From: Idiomarina sp. A28L
GTDB lineage: Bacteria; Pseudomonadota; Gammaproteobacteria; Enterobacterales; Alteromonadaceae
DNA: 64,000 nucleotides
Direction of reading: 5' to 3'
Assembly: GCF_000218785.1 (NCBI RefSeq)
Contig: NZ_AFPO01000024.1
Span: 1 to 64,000 of the forward strand
Shown: piece by piece, positions 7,011 to 16,084 of the stretch
Numbering within the stretch: the first letter of the stretch is position 1
Layout of the letters: the number at the start of each line of letters is the position of its first letter
Notes under the pieces: model-generated
Told to the model about the DNA's origin: nothing
What the model saw: only the letters and a program-made list of their open reading frames with translations
Database searches by the model: none
Made by a program: the position numbers and the translations under genes

Positions 7011-8087
7011 TTATATAACCGTGCACTCGCCATTGAAGGCGGCCATTACCAAACAAGAATGAGCTGGAACGATAATTAATAAATCGCCCAGCTCTAATTC
7101 TTTCAGCATGGCTTCGGGCACCCGCACTTTTCCATGCTCCTGCGAAACACCTACCAGTTGCGCCCCTTGAATAGGGCTACCCCAGCCGTTAGTGGTTTGG
7201 TGCATTACTTGCCCGAACACTTGCTTGCCATCGATAGATACCGAATCTTTACTAAAATGTACGGCACCACCGTGCACCACTACCTCGTTGCGCTCTGGGT
7301 AAATACCAATAACAGGGCAGGCCACTGCTAGCGCTACATCGGGCCAATCACAAGCGCCAATGCGCTGTTGTTGCCAATCGTAAAATACGTAGTTACCTGG
7401 CCGAATTTCATCGGCACCCGGGAAGCTGTCCATGCGGCTGCACGTAGGTGTATCGCCTACTGAAATTCGCAGTTCATTGCGCGGAATATTCAAGTTTTTT
7501 ACTAATTCAGCCAACCGCTGCAGGCTTTCTTGATGAATTTGGGCAATCCCATGCTCACCACGCGTGGTGTAGCTATTACCAGCGTGCAGCAGCAAACCGA
7601 GGCTCCGTACCTGTGGCATTTTTCGGGCCTGCTCAAGAATTAAATTAATACTCTCGTGCTCGCGCCAAGCAATACCGGTGCGGCCATAGCCTGCATCAAT
7701 TTCAACATAGATATCTACCGGGCTAAGTAGGCGCCCTACAGTTTTTAAGCTTTCAGCATTTTCAATGGTGAGCCCAAGGCGAAGTTCACGAGCTAAACGG
7801 TTATAAGCAGGCAATGCCCTTGGGTTTAGCGGAATTGCCAATAGAATATCTTGCCAACCGGCATCAGCGAAAGTTCGTGCCATTGAGGCAGAGGAAACCG
7901 CAATCGGCGTTTCTGCAGGCTTACCAAACCATTTGCCTATTGTTACAGATTGGTGGGTTTTAAAATGTGGGCGTAAATCAACGCCTGCGCTTTCCGCCTT
8001 TTCTTGCATGCGCTTAATGTTGCGCTTACTTCTTCGGCTATCTACAAGTACTTGCGGGCCGGTAATGGTGTTCCAATTTAGGCTCAT
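7011..8087 (-). CDS. D-threonine aldolase / D-serine dehydratase-like fold-III PLP enzyme
   Basis: 358 residues, alanine-racemase-like N-terminal barrel plus C-terminal domain. The PLP lysine sits in RPHFKTH (about residue 43). YVEIDAGYGRTGI, LLHAGNSY and SVGDTPTCS follow the DSD1/D-threonine aldolase pattern, and PAHSC at the C-terminus supplies the His-x-Cys metal site of that family. It would cleave or dehydrate a D-3-hydroxy amino acid. The start at 8087 overlaps the upstream dehydratase stop (ATGA), indicating coupling; an in-frame start 30 bases upstream is less likely. Substrate could be D-serine, D-threonine or 3-hydroxyaspartate. Confidence 0.8.
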   Translation of the reverse strand: MSLNWNTITGPQVLVDSRRSKRNIKRMQEKAESAGVDLRPHFKTHQSVTIGKWFGKPAETPIAVSSASMARTFADAGWQDILLAIPLNPRALPAYNRLARELRLGLTIENAESLKTVGRLLSPVDIYVEIDAGYGRTGIAWREHESINLILEQARKMPQVRSLGLLLHAGNSYTTRGEHGIAQIHQESLQRLAELVKNLNIPRNELRISVGDTPTCSRMDSFPGADEIRPGNYVFYDWQQQRIGACDWPDVALAVACPVIGIYPERNEVVVHGGAVHFSKDSVSIDGKQVFGQVMHQTTNGWGSPIQGAQLVGVSQEHGKVRVPEAMLKELELGDLLIIVPAHSCLVMAAFNGECTVI

Positions 8088-9076
8088 TCGGCTTTCTCCA
8101 ATAAGGTAACCGGCCAAGGTAGGCGGCTTACATCAACATTGCCACCGCTTAGAATTAACCCCAAGCGTTTACCTTGAAAGCGTTCAGGGTACTTGCAAAC
8201 AGCTGCAAAAACGGTAGCTGAGGAAGGCTCCACCATTACTTTCAATGCTTGCCAGAGCTGCTGCATAGCGATAATTACTTCATTTTCAGAAACTAATAGC
8301 ACTTCTTTTACATAGGTTTGAATTACTGGAAATGTGTGATCGCCTAAACTTGTGAGTAAACCATCACAAATGCTTGTGGGCGGCCGCGCACGTTGAATAC
8401 TTCCAGCCTGCAATGATAACCATGCATCGTTGGCGAGCTCAGGTTCAATGCCAAAAACTGGAATGCTTTGGCTGTGGCCTACCATGGCGGTTCCTGATAA
8501 CAAACCGCCACCACCTAGGGGGCTAATTAAAGCATCAAGATCAGGAACGGCTTTAACTAATTCGAGCGCTGCGGTGCCTTGCCCAGCCATAATCAATGGG
8601 TGGTTATAAGGTGGAATAAATAAGCGTTGGCTTTGGGTTCGCTTTTCTTCAATAAAGGCTTCTCGGGCTGCCATGCCAGGTTCGATTTCAATGATTTCAG
8701 CGCCGTTGTTGGCAATGTTTTCTTTTTTAACACGGGGGGCGTTATTGGGAACCGCTACTTGTACTGGAATACCTAAAATACGGCCCGCAGCTGCGAGCGC
8801 CGCACCGTGGTTACCAGAAGATACCGTATAAACTCCTTGCTTGCGTTGCTCGGCGGTGAGATTTAATAACGCATGCATGGCTCCACGAAACTTGAATGCG
8901 CCAGTGCGCTGCAGGTTTTCGCATTTAAAGAATAATTGGGCATTGGCGATAGAATCTAGCACCGAGCTTTGTAGCACTGGTGTTTGCAAAATATAAGGCG
9001 CGATCAGCTTTTCAGCTCGATTAATTAAATCAAGATTCAAGGCATCGGGCCCAGCAATGTGCTGCCATCCTGTCAC
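8084..9076 (-). CDS. threonine/serine dehydratase-like fold-II PLP enzyme (possible racemase)
   Basis: 330 residues. The PLP lysine lies in TGAFKFRGA (K62), followed by SSGNHGAALA and the phosphate loop PLGGGGLLSG (about 184). These are hallmarks of the serine/threonine dehydratase, serine racemase and hydroxyaspartate dehydratase group. It lacks an ACT regulatory domain, so it is not biosynthetic IlvA. The GTG at 9076 is preferred: GGAG lies 7 bases before it, while the in-frame ATG at 9106 has no ribosome binding site and sits in an AT-rich promoter-like stretch. First gene of a two-gene operon with the D-threonine aldolase-like enzyme, which suggests catabolism of a hydroxy amino acid. Confidence 0.82.
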   Translation of the reverse strand: MTGWQHIAGPDALNLDLINRAEKLIAPYILQTPVLQSSVLDSIANAQLFFKCENLQRTGAFKFRGAMHALLNLTAEQRKQGVYTVSSGNHGAALAAAGRILGIPVQVAVPNNAPRVKKENIANNGAEIIEIEPGMAAREAFIEEKRTQSQRLFIPPYNHPLIMAGQGTAALELVKAVPDLDALISPLGGGGLLSGTAMVGHSQSIPVFGIEPELANDAWLSLQAGSIQRARPPTSICDGLLTSLGDHTFPVIQTYVKEVLLVSENEVIIAMQQLWQALKVMVEPSSATVFAAVCKYPERFQGKRLGLILSGGNVDVSRLPWPVTLLEKAE

Positions 9077-9246
9077 GTTTCTGCTCCATAAAATCGATAA
9101 ATGCAAAGGTATAAAATATATCTAGCAAGAGTATATCAAGGTAAGCCTACCTCACCAGTTTTGTTTCCGCTTTTTCAAGGTTATACTGCAATTCTAGTTA
9201 ATAAATTCAAAGCATTAAAATACGCTCAACCAATCAAGGAATATCA

Positions 9247-9843
9247 ATGGATACCGTTACGGCCGCAATAACATTGTTATTGATAATGAACCCTCTTGGG
9301 AACTTGCCAATTTTTATCTCGGTATTACGCCATGTAGATCCTAAACGGCGAAGAAAAGTGCTTATACGTGAACTATTGTTTGCGTTGGTATTTATGTTGT
9401 TGTTTCTCTATTTGGGTACAAGCTTGCTAACATGGCTTGGCTTGCGCCAAGAATCGGTAAGTATTGCGGGTGGTATTATTCTATTTATTATCGCATTACG
9501 GCTAATTTTTCCGCAGCCGGGTGGGGTGTTAGGCCTGCCCGCTGGTGATGAGCCCTTTATTGTTCCTTTAGCTATTCCATTAATTTCTGGCCCCTCGTTA
9601 CTTGCCGCCTTGCTGTTATTAGCAAACCAAGCACCTGATCAAATGCTTGATTGGACAATAGCCTCGGTTGCTGCATGGGCTATTTCTGCTACGATTTTGT
9701 TGTTTAGTGGTTTTGTACTCAGAGCTCTTGGCCAGCGTGGGTTAAACGCGATTGAGCGTTTGATGGGGATGATTTTGGTGATGATCTCAGTGCAAATGTT
9801 CCTCGATGGCATCATGGCATATCTTGCCAAATCGGCGGTTTAA
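9247..9843 (+). CDS. MarC/YhgN-family integral membrane protein
   Basis: 198 residues with six hydrophobic helices. The first contains ITLLLIMNPLGNLPIF, the MarC-family signature, repeated in degenerate form at PLAIPLISGPSLLAALLLL in the second half. That is the internal duplication typical of this family. MarC-like proteins are inner-membrane proteins of uncertain function, once wrongly linked to multidrug resistance; YhgN is the E. coli relative this looks closest to. AAGGA upstream supports the ATG. Followed 25 bases later by the YjaG gene. Confidence 0.85.
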   Translation: MDTVTAAITLLLIMNPLGNLPIFISVLRHVDPKRRRKVLIRELLFALVFMLLFLYLGTSLLTWLGLRQESVSIAGGIILFIIALRLIFPQPGGVLGLPAGDEPFIVPLAIPLISGPSLLAALLLLANQAPDQMLDWTIASVAAWAISATILLFSGFVLRALGQRGLNAIERLMGMILVMISVQMFLDGIMAYLAKSAV

Positions 9844-9868
9844 CATAGTAGGCAATAAGGCAGGAAAA

Positions 9869-10456
9869 ATGGCACGGAAAACAACATTTCAAGAGATACG
9901 CGAGCTCGATTTAAAGCATCAAGGTGTGCTTGCAGCCTATTTATGTGAACGCATGTTACCAAACTACGATTTGTTCCACGAAAGCACCGGCTTTGGCGAT
10001 CCAAAGGTGCTTCGCGGTGGCCTGAACGCAGTTTGGGATAAACTTTCGGTGAATAAAGGTAGTGATTGGCAACGTTGGCAAGAAAAACTTGAGGAATGTA
10101 CCCCAAACGAGCAGGATTTCGATGTGCTCGGTATGTTTCCAGCTATTGCTGCGTGTACTGCGCTGAGTAGTTTAATGCAAGGCATTGAAGATAAAGATGG
10201 TGCTCCATTGCTCGATGTGGCAAAAATTTCTCAAGGCTCGGTGGCCCATTTTCTTGAGCTCGGTGAGCTTGCAAATATAGATGATGCCGGTGAACGAGCG
10301 GTAGCTATGGATGAACATCCTTTGAGTGCGTATGAAATAGAAGTACAACAAGCCATGGTTGGTTTTCTGCAAGATACAGCAGTAATTGATAAAGAGCTCG
10401 TGCGCGAAGTACGCGCCATTGCCCGCGAAGAAGGGATATCGAACCTCGGCCTTTAG
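9869..10456 (+). CDS. yjaG: YjaG family (DUF416) protein
   Basis: 195-residue soluble protein. Features: early LDLKHQGVLAAYLCERMLPNY, then GGLNAVWDKLS, then FDVLGMFPAIAACTALSSLMQ and C-terminal DKELVREVRAIAREEGISNLG. This is the conserved gammaproteobacterial YjaG/DUF416 layout. Its biochemical role is unknown. The ATG at 9869 is preceded by AAGGCAGG; an in-frame start at 9806 would overlap the MarC gene and lacks one. It ends in a GC-rich hairpin that includes both its own stop and that of the convergent gene, with a 4-base overlap. Confidence 0.82.
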   Translation: MARKTTFQEIRELDLKHQGVLAAYLCERMLPNYDLFHESTGFGDPKVLRGGLNAVWDKLSVNKGSDWQRWQEKLEECTPNEQDFDVLGMFPAIAACTALSSLMQGIEDKDGAPLLDVAKISQGSVAHFLELGELANIDDAGERAVAMDEHPLSAYEIEVQQAMVGFLQDTAVIDKELVREVRAIAREEGISNLGL

Positions 10457-10463
10457 GCCGAGG
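10444..10463. terminator. hairpin spanning two convergent stop codons
   Basis: CCTCGGCC / GGCCGAGG with a TTTA loop, an 8-bp GC-rich stem. The TAG of yjaG and the TAA of the convergent gene share TTAG at 10453-10456 inside it. No long T-run follows on either strand, so it is a possible but imperfect terminator. Confidence 0.5.
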
Positions 10464-10770
10464 TGTTTGGGCCCTTACCACTTGTTTGCTGTTCTTCTTG
10501 TTGCTTTAGTTGTTGTTTTTGTAACGCCATCATCCAGCCAATAATTCCAAATAAGAAAATGAATAAATAATCTTTTCCTTCAGCTTTTATCGAGCTTTGA
10601 AATGCAGCATAGAAAATTAGCATTTGTAATAAATGCAGCACCACTACAATCAATAGAAGTAGCAAAAATAACGCAAATGCGTTGCCTGGAAAGGGCATAA
10701 ATAAGTTAGCTAGCAGTACTAACCAAAGTGCCGTAAACAATACTTGGCCAATGATAATCATAGAGCGCAT
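10453..10770 (-). CDS. DUF1145 (YhhL-like) membrane protein
   Basis: 105 residues. Hydrophobic helices lie at about 5-24, 29-55 and 69-84, and the tail is polar and glutamine-rich (KQQLKQQEEQQ). The position next to rsmD matches yhhL of E. coli, a DUF1145 protein of unknown function. It lies downstream of rsmD on the same strand with a gap of about 90 bases and probably shares its transcript. It overlaps yjaG by 4 bases at the stops. Confidence 0.7.
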   Translation of the reverse strand: MRSMIIIGQVLFTALWLVLLANLFMPFPGNAFALFLLLLLIVVVLHLLQMLIFYAAFQSSIKAEGKDYLFIFLFGIIGWMMALQKQQLKQQEEQQTSGKGPNTSA

Positions 10771-10861
10771 ATTTCTTCCTTCCTAAACTTCTTAATGTAA
10801 GCTTTTCAGCTCAGCTAAAACACAAAATCAATAGAGCTAATTATTACCCACAATGATTACA

Positions 10862-11464
10862 TTACGCCACGCGATACAATCGATAAACTACTTGGCCAGC
10901 TTTCTTTTCACGATGTAGCTGCCAGTTTTCCGGAGCACTTACAGTAAGTGATTGCTCACTTTCAATATATATCCAACTCCCTTCGGAAACGAGGTTAGCG
11001 GTGTGCAAGCCTTCAATGCAATCTTTCAGCAAACCCTGATGAAAGGGTGGGTCGAGGAAAACCACATTAAACGTACCTTCAAGTTGTTTCAGGCTCTGTA
11101 TGGTATCGCCGGTGAGCACTTTAGTAATAGGTTTATCATTACCTTTCAGCAACGTAGCTATATTTTCGTTGAGTTGTTTATTTGCCGTAGGCGATTTCTC
11201 AACAAACACCACCTCGGCCGCGCCCCGCGAAAGAGCTTCTAAACCTAAACTGCCACTACCGGCGAAAGCATCGAGAACGCGCGCGTTTGGCATTTCAAAT
11301 TGTAACCAATTAAACAACGTTTCTTTTACCCGATCGGTAGTTGGCCGCAGGCCCTCGAGATCAAGAACGGCAAGTTTGCGCCCACGCCATTGGCCGCCGA
11401 TGATGCGTATTTGGCCGATTTTACCGGAGCCTTTTTCAGTTGCTTTGCGATGTTGTTGCGCCAT
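10862..11464 (-). CDS. rsmD: 16S rRNA (guanine966-N2)-methyltransferase RsmD
   Basis: 200-residue class I SAM methyltransferase. IIGGQWRGRKL begins the family core, LRPTTDRVKETLFNWL follows, VLDAFAGSGSLGLEALSRGA is the SAM-binding motif I, and FLDPPF is the catalytic D/N-P-P-F motif. It methylates G966 of 16S rRNA in the 30S subunit. The ATG at 11464 is chosen over 11509 because GAGG lies 7 bases before it and the family begins near this point. Divergent from ftsY, as in many gammaproteobacteria. Confidence 0.93.
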   Translation of the reverse strand: MAQQHRKATEKGSGKIGQIRIIGGQWRGRKLAVLDLEGLRPTTDRVKETLFNWLQFEMPNARVLDAFAGSGSLGLEALSRGAAEVVFVEKSPTANKQLNENIATLLKGNDKPITKVLTGDTIQSLKQLEGTFNVVFLDPPFHQGLLKDCIEGLHTANLVSEGSWIYIESEQSLTVSAPENWQLHREKKAGQVVYRLYRVA

Positions 11465-11598
11465 TCTTACCTCGAAGCTTGATATGCCGAACATTGTACC
11501 CATTATCACAGCTTTTGTCGCGGGCTTGGGCCGTACACATAAGTTCGGAACAATGCTATTATCGATACTTCGTTTTGATGTATTTGGAATTCTTAGTT

Positions 11599-12957
11599 AT
11601 GGCAAAAAAACGTTCTCTTTTTTCCTCTTTATTTGGCCGCAAACAGGCGGACGAAGAGCTAGAACAAAAGCAGCAAGATAAAAAAACCGATGATGTGGAT
11701 TCTTCAGTTTCAGATGAAAAACCTGAGCATAGTGCTACCACCGATTCTGTTTCCGAAAGTAAGAAGCCCGCCCAAGAGCCTGCGCAAACAAATCAGCGTG
11801 AGGGCACTGATTTACCCAGCGCGGTAGATGATGCAGCGGCCATGCAAAGCAAAATTACTCCGCCGCCTGCTTCATTGCCAGAGCCTGCAGTTGAAGCCAA
11901 AACACCTATTGAGCAAGAATCTATCGAGCAAGCTCCAGCAAACGCAACCGAGCCGGCAACAAAAAACGCTACACAAGATCGGCCACAGCGCACCAGTTGG
12001 TGGCAACGCTTACGCCAAGGCTTACAAAAAACCTCGAGCTCATTAGGTTCAGGCTTAGCAAACTTATTTGTTGGCAAAGAAATTGATGAAGAATTATTTG
12101 AAGATTTAGAAACTCAGTTGCTGATGGCCGATGTGGGCGTAGAAACAACCGGAAAGATTATCGAGCAGCTTACCGAGCACGCTTCACGCAAGGAGCTAAA
12201 AGATGCTGGGCTTCTGTACACAAAACTAAAAGACGATATGGCAGAAATGCTGGCGCCAGTGAGTAAGCCGTTAGATCTTGAAAAAAGCAACGGGCCCTTT
12301 GTAATTCTTATGGTGGGTGTAAATGGCGTTGGTAAAACCACCACCATTGGGAAGTTAGCGCGGCAGTTCCAAAGTGAAGGTAAATCGGTAATGTTAGCGG
12401 CTGGTGATACATTCCGAGCTGCAGCGGTTGAGCAATTGCAAGTGTGGGGCGAACGCAACAGCATTCCAGTAATTGCCCAGCATACAGGTGCCGATAGTGC
12501 CTCAGTGATATTTGATGCTGTGCAGGCGGCAAAAGCCCGTGGGGTTGATGTATTGATAGCCGATACCGCTGGGCGTTTGCAAAATAAAGCAAACTTAATG
12601 GAAGAATTGAAGAAAATTGTTCGTGTAATGCGCAAGCTCGATGAGGCAATGCCTCATGAAGTATTGTTGACGTTAGATGCGGGAACAGGACAAAATGCTA
12701 TTAGCCAAGCAAAATTATTTAATGAAGCGGTTGGTGTTACCGGCTTAGCTATGACCAAGCTTGATGGTACCGCGAAAGGTGGTGTTATTTTTGCATTGGC
12801 GAACCAATTTAAAATCCCTATTCGTTATATCGGTGTGGGTGAAAGCTTAGAAGATTTACGGCCATTTGTGGCCACAGAATTTGTAGATGCACTGTTTTCG
12901 AATACAAACGGCGACAATGCCAGTGCTGCAAACTCACCCCAAAAAGGTGCGCAATAA
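11599..12957 (+). CDS. ftsY: signal recognition particle receptor FtsY
   Basis: 452 residues. The N-terminal region (about 1-150) is a long acidic, Gln/Glu/Ala-rich A domain, beginning MAKKRSLFSSLFGRK, which peripherally anchors FtsY to the membrane. The NG domain follows: helical N part with LFEDLETQLLMADVG, then GTPase G part with the P-loop VGVNGVGKTTTIGKLA, DTAGR and TKLDG. It docks SRP-ribosome complexes at SecYEG. The ATG at 11599 is the natural family start; frames upstream belong to the divergent rsmD promoter region. First gene of the ftsYEX cluster with rpoH next. Confidence 0.96.
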   Translation: MAKKRSLFSSLFGRKQADEELEQKQQDKKTDDVDSSVSDEKPEHSATTDSVSESKKPAQEPAQTNQREGTDLPSAVDDAAAMQSKITPPPASLPEPAVEAKTPIEQESIEQAPANATEPATKNATQDRPQRTSWWQRLRQGLQKTSSSLGSGLANLFVGKEIDEELFEDLETQLLMADVGVETTGKIIEQLTEHASRKELKDAGLLYTKLKDDMAEMLAPVSKPLDLEKSNGPFVILMVGVNGVGKTTTIGKLARQFQSEGKSVMLAAGDTFRAAAVEQLQVWGERNSIPVIAQHTGADSASVIFDAVQAAKARGVDVLIADTAGRLQNKANLMEELKKIVRVMRKLDEAMPHEVLLTLDAGTGQNAISQAKLFNEAVGVTGLAMTKLDGTAKGGVIFALANQFKIPIRYIGVGESLEDLRPFVATEFVDALFSNTNGDNASAANSPQKGAQ

Positions 12958-12978
12958 ACTTGAGCTGAAGGGCCTCTG

Positions 12979-13680
12979 ATGATTCGTTTTGAACAGGTAA
13001 GTAAAACATATCCAGGTGGCTTTCAGGCCCTGAACCGCGTGAACTTTCAAGTAGCGGCAGGGGAACTCGCTTTTCTCACTGGCCATTCTGGTGCCGGTAA
13101 AAGTACGTTGCTGCGCTTAGTGGCATTGATGGAACGGCCAACTTTAGGCCGTGTGCTCATTAATGGCCATGATCTGAATAAAATAAACCGCAGGCAAATT
13201 CCGTATTTGCGCCGAGATATCGGCATGATCTTTCAAGACCATCGCTTGCTTATGGATAAAACCGTGTTTGATAATGTGGCGTTACCTCTTTATATCGAAG
13301 GTTACACCCAATCAGAAGCACGTAAACGAGTTCAGGCAGCTTTGGATAAGGTAGGTTTAGGCGGGCAAGAACGTAAATATCCGATTATGCTCTCTGGCGG
13401 CGAACAACAGCGCGTAGGCATTGCCCGTGCGATTGTGAACAAGCCACCGTTGCTACTAGCCGATGAGCCTACGGGTAATCTCGATCCAACACTTTCTTTG
13501 GAAATTATGAACCTGTTTGAATCATTTCATCAGGTAGGTGTTTCGGTTCTGATTGCTACCCATGATTTGGCCCTCGTAGCGCGAATGCGGCATCGTAACT
13601 TAGTGTTAAGAAATGGCGCTATGATCGATGATGGCTTGGCTTCTGGCGGTTACGAGCCTCTTGATGAAGGGGCTTACTAA
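12979..13680 (+). CDS. ftsE: cell division ATP-binding protein FtsE
   Basis: 233-residue ABC ATPase: Walker [12 protein letters not shown] (about residues 36-46), signature [14 protein letters not shown], Walker [10 protein letters not shown] and switch histidine in ATHD. Opening [14 protein letters not shown] is typical FtsE. With FtsX it forms a septal-ring complex that drives periplasmic amidase activation via EnvC, whose gene is also in this window at 16085. The stop overlaps the ftsX start (TAATG), so the two are translationally coupled. Confidence 0.97.
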   Translation: MIRFEQVSKTYPGGFQALNRVNFQVAAGELAFLTGHSGAGKSTLLRLVALMERPTLGRVLINGHDLNKINRRQIPYLRRDIGMIFQDHRLLMDKTVFDNVALPLYIEGYTQSEARKRVQAALDKVGLGGQERKYPIMLSGGEQQRVGIARAIVNKPPLLLADEPTGNLDPTLSLEIMNLFESFHQVGVSVLIATHDLALVARMRHRNLVLRNGAMIDDGLASGGYEPLDEGAY

Positions 13681-14666
13681 TGGGTTTCTTATCGCGTAAA
13701 TCTGATCAGCGCAAAGGCGCAAAAGCGGTGAAGATATCGGCAGGCCGCCGCTTTCTGATGTTCTTTGTAAATAATTTTCAGCAAGCTATTGGTAGTTTAG
13801 GTGAACTTTCGCGCACGCCCATGGCATCGTTAATGACGATTGCAGTGCTTGGCTTGAGCCTCACGTTGCCAACCACTTTATATGTGGTGGTAAAAAATGC
13901 GCAAAGTATTAGTGCCGAATGGGATAACGCCGCTGAAATTAATGTGTTCTTAAGAAAAGATTTAAGGCCACAAGAAATACAAACATTCCGTGAACGCGTG
14001 CGCTTAATGGCCGAAGTGGAGCGGGTAGAATTTATTGATAAAGAAGCTGGGCTAGCTGAGTTTCGGGCGAACTCAGGCTTTGGCAGTGCCATTGATTATT
14101 TGCAAACGAATCCGCTTCCCGATGTTTTGGTAGTAATACCGGCGGCTGATTTCCAAAGCGTTGAGCGCGCGCGAATGCTGCTTACTACTTTGGAACAAGA
14201 GCGCGAGGTGAGTTCAGCGAGCCTTGATTTAAAATGGTTAGAGCGCCTACAAGCTTTAGTTCGCGTAATTGAAAACAGCTTTGCGGCGTTGGGGTTGTTG
14301 TTGTGTACGGCGGTAGTGCTGATTGTAGGCAACACGATTCGCTTAGCTATCTTGAACCGACGCGATGAAATTATGATTATGAAACTAGTAGGTGCAACCG
14401 ATGCCTACATTCAACGGCCGTTCCTGTATACCGGCTTTTGGTATGGCGTGGTGGGCGGTATTATCGCGTGGTTGGCTACTACCATTTTAGTGATCTGGAT
14501 AGATTCATCGATCGTAAAATTTAGCAGTTTGTACGAGAGCGATATGAGCCTGCAAGGCTTAAGTTTGAACGATATGCTGGTAGTATGGTTGGTTGCAATT
14601 GGCCTTGGTTTATTTGGCTCTTGGATAGCGGTTCGCCGACATGTAAGTGCAATTGAACCTCGTTAG
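13680..14666 (+). CDS. ftsX: cell division protein FtsX
   Basis: 328 residues. A basic cytoplasmic N-terminus (about 1-50) leads into a first TM helix around MTIAVLGLSLTLPTTLYVVV. A periplasmic domain of about 100 residues, containing NVFLRKDL and ERVEFIDKEAGL, contacts EnvC. Three C-terminal TM helices follow, with IMKLVGATDAYIQRPFLYTGF between them. It is the membrane subunit of the FtsEX complex. Overlaps ftsE by one base. Terminates about 210 bases before rpoH. Confidence 0.95.
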   Translation: MGFLSRKSDQRKGAKAVKISAGRRFLMFFVNNFQQAIGSLGELSRTPMASLMTIAVLGLSLTLPTTLYVVVKNAQSISAEWDNAAEINVFLRKDLRPQEIQTFRERVRLMAEVERVEFIDKEAGLAEFRANSGFGSAIDYLQTNPLPDVLVVIPAADFQSVERARMLLTTLEQEREVSSASLDLKWLERLQALVRVIENSFAALGLLLCTAVVLIVGNTIRLAILNRRDEIMIMKLVGATDAYIQRPFLYTGFWYGVVGGIIAWLATTILVIWIDSSIVKFSSLYESDMSLQGLSLNDMLVVWLVAIGLGLFGSWIAVRRHVSAIEPR

Positions 14667-14729
14667 GCTATTGCTGTCGAAGCAATCAACACTGTCATCA
14701 AATGGTTACATTATTAGGGTATAACATAC

Positions 14730-14757
14730 TTGCAAGGGCGCGAGGCTCTGCTAGAAT
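14730..14757 (+). promoter_or_regulatory. candidate sigma-70 promoter of rpoH
   Basis: TTGCAA (14730-14735), 16-bp spacer, TAGAAT (14752-14757), about 120 bases before the rpoH start. rpoH usually has several promoters; others are not resolved here. Confidence 0.5.
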
Positions 14758-14878
14758 AACTTCTCAGTTTTACCCAATTTATGGATAAAAAATAAGTATT
14801 CGATTCGCTTCAGTAGCTATTAGTAAGGCTAAATAGCATTAATGGTATTCGCAGCGTGATTGAAAGTGAGGTAAATAG

Positions 14879-15736
14879 ATGACTGCACACTCTGAATCAA
14901 TGGGTTTAATGGTTCCCCGCACGGGCAGCCTAGATGCCTATATATCATCGGTGAACAGTATTCCGATGTTAAGTGCAGAGGAAGAACAATCGCTGGCAGA
15001 GCGTTTACAGCAAGATGGCGATTTGCAGGCAGCGAAACAGCTGATCATGTCGCATCTGCGCTTTGTAGTGCATGTAGCTCGTAGTTACCAAGGGTATGGA
15101 TTACCACAAGCCGACCTCATTCAAGAAGGTAACATTGGCCTGATGAAAGCAGTAAAACGCTTTGATCCAACGGTTGGCGTTCGCTTGGTATCTTTTGCTG
15201 TGCATTGGATTAAAGCGGAAATTCACGAATTTGTTTTACGCAATTGGCGTATCGTGAAAGTAGCTACTACGAAGGCACAACGTAAATTATTCTTTAACTT
15301 ACGCAAGGCTAAAAAACGCTTGGGCTGGTTCACTAATGATGAGGTGAACACAGTTGCGCGAGAGCTGGGAGTAAGTAGCTCGGAAGTGATGGAAATGGAA
15401 TCACGAATGAGCGCACACGACGCTGCTTTTGATATGGGTGTTGATGAAGATGATAACAATGAAGTTGCATTTTCACCGTCGCAATACCTTGAAGATAAAT
15501 CTTCCGATGTAGCTGCTACCGTTGAAGCTCAAGATTGGGAAGCACAAGCAAGCAAACGTTTGGCCTATGCTCTTTCAAGCTTAGATGAGCGTAGCCAGCA
15601 CATTGTGCGTGCGCGTTGGTTAGATGATAACAAAACCACATTGCATGATTTGGCAGATACGTTCCAAGTATCGGCTGAGCGTATTCGCCAACTTGAACAA
15701 AACGCGATGAAGAAATTGCGTATTGCAATGCAGTAA
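14879..15736 (+). CDS. rpoH: heat-shock sigma factor RpoH (sigma-32)
   Basis: 285 residues. Sigma region 1.2/2 includes [20 protein letters not shown] and [19 protein letters not shown]. The diagnostic RpoH box [20 protein letters not shown] is intact (about residues 132-151). Region 4 ends with [20 protein letters not shown], a helix-turn-helix for the -35 element. It directs RNA polymerase to chaperone and protease genes. AGTGAGG before the ATG is a good ribosome binding site. The place after ftsYEX is the standard one. Confidence 0.97.
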   Translation: MTAHSESMGLMVPRTGSLDAYISSVNSIPMLSAEEEQSLAERLQQDGDLQAAKQLIMSHLRFVVHVARSYQGYGLPQADLIQEGNIGLMKAVKRFDPTVGVRLVSFAVHWIKAEIHEFVLRNWRIVKVATTKAQRKLFFNLRKAKKRLGWFTNDEVNTVARELGVSSSEVMEMESRMSAHDAAFDMGVDEDDNNEVAFSPSQYLEDKSSDVAATVEAQDWEAQASKRLAYALSSLDERSQHIVRARWLDDNKTTLHDLADTFQVSAERIRQLEQNAMKKLRIAMQ

Positions 15737-15770
15737 GTGAACTTTAAATATTTAAATAATATGTGTTTAA

Positions 15771-16028
15771 ATGAAATGTAGAGCGGGGTGCGGTGCTTGT
15801 TGCATCGCACCCTCAATCTCTAGCCCTATTCCTGGCATGCCTGCCGGAAAACCCGCGAACACTCGCTGTGTTCAGCTCGATGAAAATAACCTTTGTAAGA
15901 TTTTTGGTAAGCCAGAAAGGCCTATTGTGTGTGGGCAATTCACCGCTCAGGAATATGTTTGTGGTGATTCCCGCGAACAAGCGCTTTTGCTATTGGCACA
16001 GTTAGAAATTGATAGCGCCCCAGAATAG
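15771..16028 (+). CDS. YkgJ-like cysteine-cluster protein (UPF0153)
   Basis: 85 residues. It begins [17 protein letters not shown], the C-x3-C-x2-CC cluster of the YkgJ/UPF0153 family, and has further cysteines in TRCVQ, NLCKIF, IVCGQF and YVCGD. They probably bind zinc or an Fe-S cluster, but the function of the family is not established. [12 protein letters not shown] is a conserved family stretch. It follows rpoH by 34 bases on the same strand and may be read through from it. Confidence 0.8.
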   Translation: MKCRAGCGACCIAPSISSPIPGMPAGKPANTRCVQLDENNLCKIFGKPERPIVCGQFTAQEYVCGDSREQALLLLAQLEIDSAPE

Positions 16029-16084
16029 CCAGTATTTATCTTCTATTTCACTCGAACTTAATACCAATCAATCAAGGCTTAAGC

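Noticed and set aside
9110-9140. Sigma-70 promoter for the dehydratase operon
   Set aside because: TTGATA is present on the minus strand, but spacing to the best -10 candidates is 15 or 18 with weak hexamers, so it is not listed as a feature.
14669-14690. Terminator after ftsX
   Set aside because: ATTGCT / AGCAAT forms a small stem but lacks a T-run and is AT-rich.
16029-16084. Terminator between the YkgJ-like gene and envC
   Set aside because: No stem with a T-run is visible in this short convergent gap.
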